From contig JBEKHI010000023.1 in the NCBI GenBank assembly GCA_050012355.1, positions 1-36,828 of the forward strand: a stretch of DNA of 36,828 nucleotides, written 5' to 3'. Positions 32,023-36,828 of this stretch are shown piece by piece; position 1 is the stretch's first letter; every line of letters starts with the position of its first letter. Source of the stretch: JBEKHI01 sp050012355 (GTDB taxonomy: Bacteria; Actinomycetota; Actinomycetes; Streptosporangiales; Streptosporangiaceae). Position numbers and translations under genes: made by a program. Below the pieces are notes generated by a model. That model worked only from the letters and a program-made list of their open reading frames with translations, made no database searches and had not been told where the DNA came from.

Positions 32023-32576
32023 TGTCCGGCCTGGACGCGGACATCGACGCCGTGGTGTTCATCGGCTATCACGGTAAGGCGGGCACGCCGCGTTCGGTAA
32101 TGGCGCACACCATTTCCGGCGGGGTCATCGCCAACGTGCGCTGTAACGGGCGCTCGCTCGGCGAACTCGGACTGAACACCGCGCTCGCGGCACACTTCGG
32201 CGTCCCCGCAGTACTCGTGGCCGGGGACGATAGCGTCGCGGCGGAGGCGGCCGACGTAGCGCCCGGAATGCGGTCAGTGGTGGTCAAGCACGCGCTGGGG
32301 GCCCGGGCCGCGGCGCTGCTGCATCCCGACGAGGCCTGCGACAGGATCGAGCAGGAGGTGCCGAAGGCGCTCGCGGATCGCGAGTCGGTTAAGCCGCTGC
32401 GTTTCGATGGCCCGGTTGTGCTCGAAGTCGAGGTGCTCAGGACTCGCATGGCCGAGCACGCGTTGCTGGTACCGGGGATGGAACTCGCCGACGGCCGCAC
32501 CCTCCGCTACCCGGCCCCGGACTTCCCGACCGCCTACCAAGTCAGCGAGCTAATCGCGCTACTAGGCCCCCTCTGA
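31758..32576 (+). CDS. M55 family D-aminopeptidase (DppA-like)
   Basis: This 272-residue zinc enzyme removes N-terminal D-amino acids from short peptides, such as those from peptidoglycan. It matches Bacillus DppA in its active site: metal ligands D8 and E10 (SVDMEG), H61 (TEAHAAF), H105 (GYHGKAGT) and E136 (GELGLN), with H117 (MAHTISG) as the nucleophile. I choose ATG 31758, giving the family's usual MRVLVSVDMEG start, about ten bases after GGAGGAAGG; ATG 31737 is also in frame. The TetR frame upstream overlaps its 5' end. No oligopeptide transporter is adjacent, unlike the Bacillus dpp locus. Confidence 0.92.
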   Translation: MRVLVSVDMEGIAGVVDADDIIPGHAEYERNRALLTAEANAAVRGIFGYDADAQVLVTEAHAAFRNLLPERLDRRAQLLRGTPKPWGMMSGLDADIDAVVFIGYHGKAGTPRSVMAHTISGGVIANVRCNGRSLGELGLNTALAAHFGVPAVLVAGDDSVAAEAADVAPGMRSVVVKHALGARAAALLHPDEACDRIEQEVPKALADRESVKPLRFDGPVVLEVEVLRTRMAEHALLVPGMELADGRTLRYPAPDFPTAYQVSELIALLGPL

Positions 32577-32628
32577 TCCGCGGCCGACAGCGGGCGGCGG
32601 GCGGCGGGCGGCGCGGCACCGGCGCGGA

Positions 32629-32686
32629 GGGGCAGCGATGAGTCATCGACGCCCATAGAGGGGCATCTCTGAGTCATCGACGCCCC
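32629..32686. repeat. Palindromic element 6 with internal direct repeat
   Basis: Arms 32629-32654 and 32661-32686 pair imperfectly around the ATAGA loop region. Each arm holds TGAGTCATCGACGCCC (32639 and 32670), so the element is also a 31-bp-period direct repeat. The left arm core CGATG-AGT-CATCG (32636-32648) is a self-complementary variant of the family core. It lies between the convergent M55 gene and the frameshifted gene. Confidence 0.8.
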
Positions 32687-32774
32687 TGGGGCGCACGCCG
32701 CCCAACCAATCGCGGACCGTATTGCGGGGATATGTAACTGGTTTGACAGCGGCCCGGGAGTAGGGGCACACTAT

Positions 32775-33411
32775 TTATGCGTCCCTCCCGTGGAGGGGTG
32801 AAGTGAACCCGGTCTTCCCTCCGGACGGTGGGCGTCCGGGTTTCGCGCTTTCTAGGGCACATTTCCCTACGGAGACTTCTGTCGCCATGATCGGGGAGAT
32901 CCGGTGCCGCCAAGCACCGCCCATACCCCAGCACCAGCCCGCGACATCGGCCACCCAGAGGAGTTCCTCGGATGTGCTGGACATATTGCTCGTAAACTAG
33001 CTCCGTATCGCTTGGCCGCTTGCCTAGGACGCCTCGAATAGTTTCACGATCGTGTCGGTCCCGGTCACCGCCCCGCAACGTGTTGCGAGTGTCTAGCACC
33101 ATCCGCTGCGCCCCTTGCATGAGAAGATCCTCGGCAAGACGGCTGAGGCATGACTGCCTAGCAGACTCACATAGCCGCACGCAGGCGCAGGTATAGATGT
33201 TCACTCTGACGGGGAGACGCGCCACAGAATCGGCAACTGTCCGTCGTCGTGAATCTTTCTCTTTGGCGAAGTGAACTTCACGCGCACCGGGAACCAGCAA
33301 GCCACGCATGGCACGACGCGTCTTCGCCAGGTCACCCGGGCTCACCACGGCGGCGGCCAGTATGTAGACGTTCCGGCGAGCGGACTCGTCAATAAACGCG
33401 TGCACACACAT
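32775..33411 (-). pseudogene. DUF3800-like gene broken by a +1 frameshift
   Basis: The N-terminal half (from ATG 33411, seven bases after GAGGTG) reads HAFIDESARRNVYILAAAVV, the acidic start of DUF3800-like, RNase H-fold proteins, and runs on to SDTELVYE. The C-terminal half continues in the next frame as MSSTSEELLWVADVAGWCWG and MGGAWRHRISPI, which is the normal end of this family. One extra base, either T of the pair at 32986-32987, separates them; removing it gives the expected YEHMSSTSEELLW. Without a frame change the first frame runs into a random Arg-rich tail to 32674. The family has no firm function. It is a decayed gene, or a sequencing error in a two-base run. Confidence 0.65.
32821..32839. 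repeat. Perfect GC hairpin in the tail of the broken gene
   Basis: CCGGACG-GTGGG-CGTCCGG has a perfect 7-bp stem and is followed on the plus strand by GTTTCGC. It lies inside the second-frame tail of the DUF3800-like gene. A second small hairpin, CCCTCC-CGT-GGAGGG, is just before it at 32783-32797. Confidence 0.6.
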
Positions 33412-33614
33412 GTTAGGACACCTCGGGATCTGCACCTAAGCGGCCACAGTTAAGGGGGAAAGAGATCTAACATATCGCGCTACGCAAAGGTACGCTAATC
33501 CCATTACGAAAACGCATCTCGTTGCCAAATTGGACCCTTGATGCAATTCAGCGGCCGGTGAGGATCTATCCGATATGCAAGATTTCGGGCTGGGCGCTCG
33601 GCAGCAGAGCGTTG

Positions 33615-33669
33615 CTGGTGGGTTGCTGCACTACCAAGAAAAGAACCTGGGTAATGCAGCACCCACCAG
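33615..33669. repeat. Hairpin repeat, family B, copy 2
   Basis: CTGGTGGGT (33615) pairs with ACCCACCAG (33661), and GCTGCA (33625) pairs with TGCAGC (33655), with a one-base bulge; inner bases TACC pair with GGTA. The right half CTGGGTAATGCAGCACC matches the copy at 31564-31580 except at one base. It lies well upstream of the aminotransferase. Confidence 0.8.
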
Positions 33670-33833
33670 GAACGGCAAGCTCGGGGCGGCGGAACCAGGG
33701 GCGACCGGACTTCGAGCGCACTGGAACTGGGGAGACTGAGCTTGGAACGCGCCGGGACCGGGGAGACTGGGTTTGGGTGTGCTGACCTTTGCCGGGCCGG
33801 GGATTGCGGGGCGTAGGCTTTGTCATGGTTTGA

Positions 33834-33842
33834 TGTGATAAT
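33834..33842 (+). promoter_or_regulatory. Extended -10 box for leaderless aminotransferase gene
   Basis: TGTGATAAT (33834-33842) is an extended -10 element (TGn-GATAAT) and ends six bases before the ATG at 33849. No good -35 box is seen, as expected for extended -10 promoters. Confidence 0.55.
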
Positions 33843-33848
33843 TGCGGA

Positions 33849-35024
33849 ATGAGCTACCGCCCGGGACGTCACTTTTTGCAGCTTCCAGGGCCGACCAATG
33901 TTCCTGAGCGGGTGCTCCGGGCGATGGCGGCGCCGACCATTGACCATCGCGGACCGGAGTTCGCGGCGCTGGCGCGGGAGGTGCTCACTGGGGTCGCCGA
34001 GCTCGCGGGGACATCTCGGCCGGTGGCGCTGTATCCCTCGTCGGGATCCGGCGGGTGGGAGGCGGCGCTGGTCAACACCCTCTCGCCGGGCGACGCCATC
34101 TTGGGCTTCGAGACCGGGTATTTCGCGACTCAGTGGGCGGCGATGGGGCGCAAGCTCGGACTCGATGTGAAGTTCGTGCCTGGCGACTGGCGGCATCCGG
34201 TGCCAGTCGAGCAGGTACGGGCCGTTCTGGACGCCGACGATCAGCGGCGGATCCGGGCCGTGACTGTCGTGCACAACGAGACCTCGACCGGCGTCGTCTC
34301 CGACATACCCGCGATCAGGGAAGCGATCGACGCTGCCCGTCACCCGGCGCTGCTCATCGTCGACGCCGTCTCATCGCTTGGTTCGGTCCGGTATCAGCAT
34401 GACTCCTGGGGCGTGGACGTGACCGTCTGGGGCTCGCAGAAGGGCCTGATGCTGCCACCGGGCATCGGCCTCAACGCCGTCAGCGAACGGGCCATCGCCG
34501 CGTCGCGTACGGCCCGGCTGCCGCGCAGCTACTGGGACTGGGAGCCGGTGCTCGGCGCGGCCCGCACCGGGTCCTTTCCGTACACTCCCCCGACGAACCT
34601 GCTGTTCGGCCTGCGCGAGGCGCTGACGATGCTCGACGAGGAGGGACACGACAGCGTCTTCGCGAGGCACCGCAGGCACGCCGCCACCACCCGGGCCGCG
34701 GTTCGCGGCTGGGGACTTGAGCTGGTCTGCCTCGACGAATCCGCGCACTCGGACACGGTCACGGCCGTGCTGGTTCCCGGCGGCAGCGACCCGGACGCGC
34801 TACGGGTGCTGATACTCGACCGGTACAACATGTCGCTTGGCAACGGCCTCGGCAAGCTCGCCGGGCGCGTGTTCCGCATCGGCCACCTAGGCAACCTCGG
34901 TGATCTTGAGCTGATGGGAACGCTGTGCGGCGTCGAGATGGGACTCACCGTCTCGGGAATCCCGGCTAAGCGCGCCGGTGTAGCCGCGGCGCTTGAGCAC
35001 CTGACCGCGGATCAGAGGCTGTAG
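33849..35024 (+). CDS. Class V aminotransferase (alanine/serine-glyoxylate type)
   Basis: This 391-residue PLP enzyme resembles serine-glyoxylate and alanine-glyoxylate aminotransferases. The N-terminal FLQLPGPTNVPERVL is the family's opening. YPSSGSGGWEAAL (62-75) binds the cofactor phosphate, D172 (in IVDAVSSLG) contacts the pyridine nitrogen, and K198 (in WGSQKGLMLPPG) is the Schiff-base lysine. Length is normal. It probably moves an amino group from serine or alanine to glyoxylate. The ATG follows an extended -10 box by six bases. It converges with the amidohydrolase gene and overlaps it by 13 bp, so the two are not in one operon. Confidence 0.92.
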   Translation: MSYRPGRHFLQLPGPTNVPERVLRAMAAPTIDHRGPEFAALAREVLTGVAELAGTSRPVALYPSSGSGGWEAALVNTLSPGDAILGFETGYFATQWAAMGRKLGLDVKFVPGDWRHPVPVEQVRAVLDADDQRRIRAVTVVHNETSTGVVSDIPAIREAIDAARHPALLIVDAVSSLGSVRYQHDSWGVDVTVWGSQKGLMLPPGIGLNAVSERAIAASRTARLPRSYWDWEPVLGAARTGSFPYTPPTNLLFGLREALTMLDEEGHDSVFARHRRHAATTRAAVRGWGLELVCLDESAHSDTVTAVLVPGGSDPDALRVLILDRYNMSLGNGLGKLAGRVFRIGHLGNLGDLELMGTLCGVEMGLTVSGIPAKRAGVAAALEHLTADQRL

Positions 35025-35824
35025 AAGGCACTGGCGGTTCCGGCTAGGACGGCGTATCGCTGCGGAACGGGCACATCGCCGATGACCTCCAGCAGCGCGT
35101 CCGCCACCGGCTGGTAACCCCCGCCGAGTTCCGCTACGGGCCAGTCGCTGCCGAACATGAGCCGACCGGACCCGAACAGCTCGAGCGCGAACTCGACGAA
35201 CGGCCTCGCCTCGGAAACTGGATAGAGGCCGGAGAGCTTCGCGTGTACCAGGGGGTTGGCCGCCGCCTTGGTGATCAGGGTCCGCCAGGGTTCCCAGTCA
35301 TCGCCGCCGAGCGGCGGGTGCCCTAGGTGATCGAGCACCATCCGCAGCCTCGGGTACCGCTCGGACAGCACCGGGACGTGCTCAAGGTGCCTGGGCAGCA
35401 CGGCGATCACGTCGAACGGCACGTCGTATCGTTCGAGCAGCGCAAGGCTCTCGCCCACCTCCGGACGCAGCAGCCAGTCGGGGTCGGGCTGGTCGTGGGT
35501 CAGGTTCCGTATCCCGGCGAACTTCGGCCGCGCGCGCAACCGGTCAAGTGCTGCCTCGGCCTCGCCTGGACGATCGAGCGGAACCCATCCGACGACTCCG
35601 GCGATCTCGTCATGGGCGTCCGCCACCTCGAACATCGCCTCGGTGTCCGCGGCATCGTCGTCGGCCTGGACGAGCACCGCGCTATCGACACCCGCGGTCA
35701 GGGCGCGCCCAGCGAAATCCTCGAACGCGAACGTCCGGTTGATGGACTCGTTCCCGGGGCGGAGCAGCCAGTCGTAGCGATGCCGCGACGTGTCCCACAG
35801 GTGCAAGTGAGCATCGATGACCAC
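35012..35824 (-). CDS. Amidohydrolase-family lactonase (COG3618, L-fuconolactonase-like)
   Basis: This 270-residue TIM-barrel hydrolase has the HxH motif at H6 and H8 (DAHLHLWD), a late conserved aspartate near D227 in FGSDWPV, and LDHLGHPP and KLSGLYP in between, all typical of the Amidohydro_2 group that includes L-fuconolactonase and dicarboxylate lactonases. It probably opens a sugar or aromatic-pathway lactone. The start is GTG, with TACGGT six bases upstream. It follows the AraC gene on the same strand after 38 bp and may be its target. No sugar dehydrogenase is in view to name the substrate. Confidence 0.87.
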   Translation of the reverse strand: MVIDAHLHLWDTSRHRYDWLLRPGNESINRTFAFEDFAGRALTAGVDSAVLVQADDDAADTEAMFEVADAHDEIAGVVGWVPLDRPGEAEAALDRLRARPKFAGIRNLTHDQPDPDWLLRPEVGESLALLERYDVPFDVIAVLPRHLEHVPVLSERYPRLRMVLDHLGHPPLGGDDWEPWRTLITKAAANPLVHAKLSGLYPVSEARPFVEFALELFGSGRLMFGSDWPVAELGGGYQPVADALLEVIGDVPVPQRYAVLAGTASAFYSL

Positions 35825-35830
35825 GGGACC

Positions 35831-35836
35831 ACCGTA
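35831..35836 (-). promoter_or_regulatory. -10 box for leaderless amidohydrolase gene
   Basis: TACGGT on the minus strand fits TANNNT and is followed by six bases (GGTCCC) and the GTG start. It lies in the 38-bp gap after the AraC gene. Confidence 0.5.
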
Positions 35837-35862
35837 GCCGTAGTGCGGCGATGGCGGTGCTC

Positions 35863-36798
35863 TCAGTGCGGGACAGGATCGCCTGACGGCTGGTCCCGGG
35901 AGGCGACGCGGTATCGTCCCGGCGACTGGTCACGGGCGCGGCTGAAGGCCCGGCTGAAGGCGTACACAGAGGTGTAGCCAACCGAGCGGGCGACGGCCTC
36001 CAGGCTGTCGTTGGTGTCTCTCAGCCGCCGGGAAGCGAGATCCATCCGCCATCGCGTGAGATAACCGGCGGGGCTAACTCCGACCACGGCCGGGAAGCGC
36101 CGTGACAGGGTGGCGCGGGATACCGCCATCTCAGCCGCGAGCGTCTCGGTGGTCCACGAGCGGGCGGGGTCACCGTGCAGCTTCGTCAGCGCCGCGCTGA
36201 TGAGGGGATCGCTGAGGACACCCAGCCAGGACCCGCCCGCCGGTTGCGGGCTCGCCGCCAGCCAGGCTCGCAGCAGCTGGACGAGCAGCACGTCCACCAG
36301 GCGGTCGAGAACGACCTCGGTGGCGATCTGCGGATGGGCGAGCTCCCGGGCGAGCAGACGAATGGTGTCGTCGAGTGCGCCGCCCGCGTTGTCGGCACGG
36401 ATGTGGACAACATCTGGAAGCGACGTCAGGATCTGCGTGGACACCGCGGGGTCGTGACGGTAGTGCGCGCACAGCGCGTGCGTCCGGACCGGGCCAGTGC
36501 CGATGCGGTAGATCCCTCCGTCGGCGGGAACGACCTCAGGCTGATCGCGCGGTACGGGGCCGGAGTCGCTTGACAATGCGTGGTCGGCGCCCGTCGGCAG
36601 CAGCACCACGTCGCCGGGCATGAGCTGTATCGAGGGCTGGCCGGGCAGGCTGAGCCACGCGGTCCCGGCGGTTACCGCGTGAAACGCCGCCCCGTGGATG
36701 CTGGTGTTCCAGTACCTCCAGCCGTCCCCGGCCTCGACTCGCGCCGCGATCGTACCGCGGACACCGGAGACCGCGAGCACGTCCGCGAGCAGGTCCAT
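35863..36798 (-). CDS. AraC-family regulator with cupin N-terminus
   Basis: This 311-residue regulator has an N-terminal cupin-like sensing domain at about 1-170 (WLSLPGQPSIQLMPGDVVLL) and a C-terminal double helix-turn-helix at about 205-300 (WTTETLAAEMAVSRATLSRR, SLEAVARSVGYTSVYAFSRA, SPGRYR). This is the AraC_binding/HTH_18 layout of many actinobacterial regulators. The ATG is close to the window's edge and has TAGCAT six bases before it. The amidohydrolase gene lies 38 bp downstream on the same strand, so it may control that gene, itself or a gene beyond the window. The ligand is unknown. Confidence 0.92.
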   Translation of the reverse strand: MDLLADVLAVSGVRGTIAARVEAGDGWRYWNTSIHGAAFHAVTAGTAWLSLPGQPSIQLMPGDVVLLPTGADHALSSDSGPVPRDQPEVVPADGGIYRIGTGPVRTHALCAHYRHDPAVSTQILTSLPDVVHIRADNAGGALDDTIRLLARELAHPQIATEVVLDRLVDVLLVQLLRAWLAASPQPAGGSWLGVLSDPLISAALTKLHGDPARSWTTETLAAEMAVSRATLSRRFPAVVGVSPAGYLTRWRMDLASRRLRDTNDSLEAVARSVGYTSVYAFSRAFSRARDQSPGRYRVASRDQPSGDPVPH

Positions 36799-36804
36799 GC
36801 CGCC

Positions 36805-36810
36805 ATGCTA
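36805..36810 (-). promoter_or_regulatory. -10 box for leaderless AraC gene
   Basis: TAGCAT on the minus strand fits TANNNT, with GGCGGC and then the ATG following. Its -35 box would fall at or beyond the end of the window. Confidence 0.5.
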
Positions 36811-36828
36811 ACTCACCCAGATGTCTCA

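Larger units (their letters stand above)
33412..33848. other. Divergent intergenic region
   Basis: These 437 bp lie between the divergent DUF3800-like pseudogene and the aminotransferase gene. The part nearest the pseudogene (33440-33540) is AT-richer and probably held its promoter. A family B hairpin (33615-33669), a direct repeat GGGGAGACTG (33729, 33760) and the aminotransferase promoter (33834-33842) fill the rest. No convincing gene was found. Confidence 0.55.

Noticed and set aside
32803..33000. 65-residue plus-strand frame with a ribosome-site-like GGAGGGG
   Set aside because: It is antisense to the conserved second half of the DUF3800-like gene, and the GGAGGGG is half of a small hairpin.
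33504..34343. Minus-strand 279-residue frame upstream of and across the aminotransferase gene
   Set aside because: Composition is that of a shadow frame and it is antisense to the well-conserved aminotransferase.

Overview
The window is GC-rich, densely coded DNA from an actinobacterium, probably of the Streptomycetales/Streptosporangiales type. The support is a split-barrel protein of the F420-type PPOX class, an XRE regulator of the DUF5753 type, GT87 and GT39 polyprenol-sugar transferases, many GTG starts, and TANNNT boxes placed 6-7 nt before start codons (leaderless genes). No rRNA, tRNA, CRISPR array, transposase, phage gene or replication origin was recognised. Most of it looks chromosomal rather than newly acquired.

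Layout. 1-2101 (minus): PPOX protein, moaA and mobA (molybdenum cofactor). 2158-3657 (plus): GH13 alpha-glucosidase. 4039-8252 (minus): histidine kinase, NarL-type regulator, ABC ATPase and FtsX-like permease, joined by 4-20 bp overlaps; facing away from it, 8385-11398 (plus) is a second ABC ATPase and FtsX-like permease pair. 11478-12350: two small proteins of unknown function. 12518-16116: a GT39-like and a GT87-like membrane glycosyltransferase whose ends overlap convergently, then a CYTH protein. 16274-18675: an OmpR-type regulator and its sensor kinase. 18893-22185: a GT2-GtrA fusion and a GT39 enzyme with a glycine-rich linker. 22239-25368: nitroreductase, then a DHA2 efflux pump divergent from its TetR repressor, with paired operators between them. 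25653-26771: a small ORF and an XRE/DUF5753 regulator, convergent across a strong hairpin. 26941-30807: hrpA helicase. 30889-32576: a TetR gene with an abnormal 3' end and an M55 D-aminopeptidase. 32775-33411: a frameshifted DUF3800-like gene. 33849-36798: class V aminotransferase, amidohydrolase and AraC regulator.

The most unusual feature is a set of long, near-perfect palindromes scattered between genes (3-50, 3764-3811, 18712-18767, 22236-22309, 31448-31468, 32629-32686), with a second related pair at 31529-31590 and 33615-33669. Several share the self-complementary core CGATG-NNN-CATCG in both arms and an ATAG-like loop. They sit at gene 3' ends, mostly between convergent genes. Three reading frames (mobA, nitroreductase, TetR) run into them and take on aberrant C-termini, which suggests insertion of, or decay into, a dispersed non-coding element. 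A second broad signal is the leaderless promoter architecture seen at about eleven genes, which also fixes several start codons.
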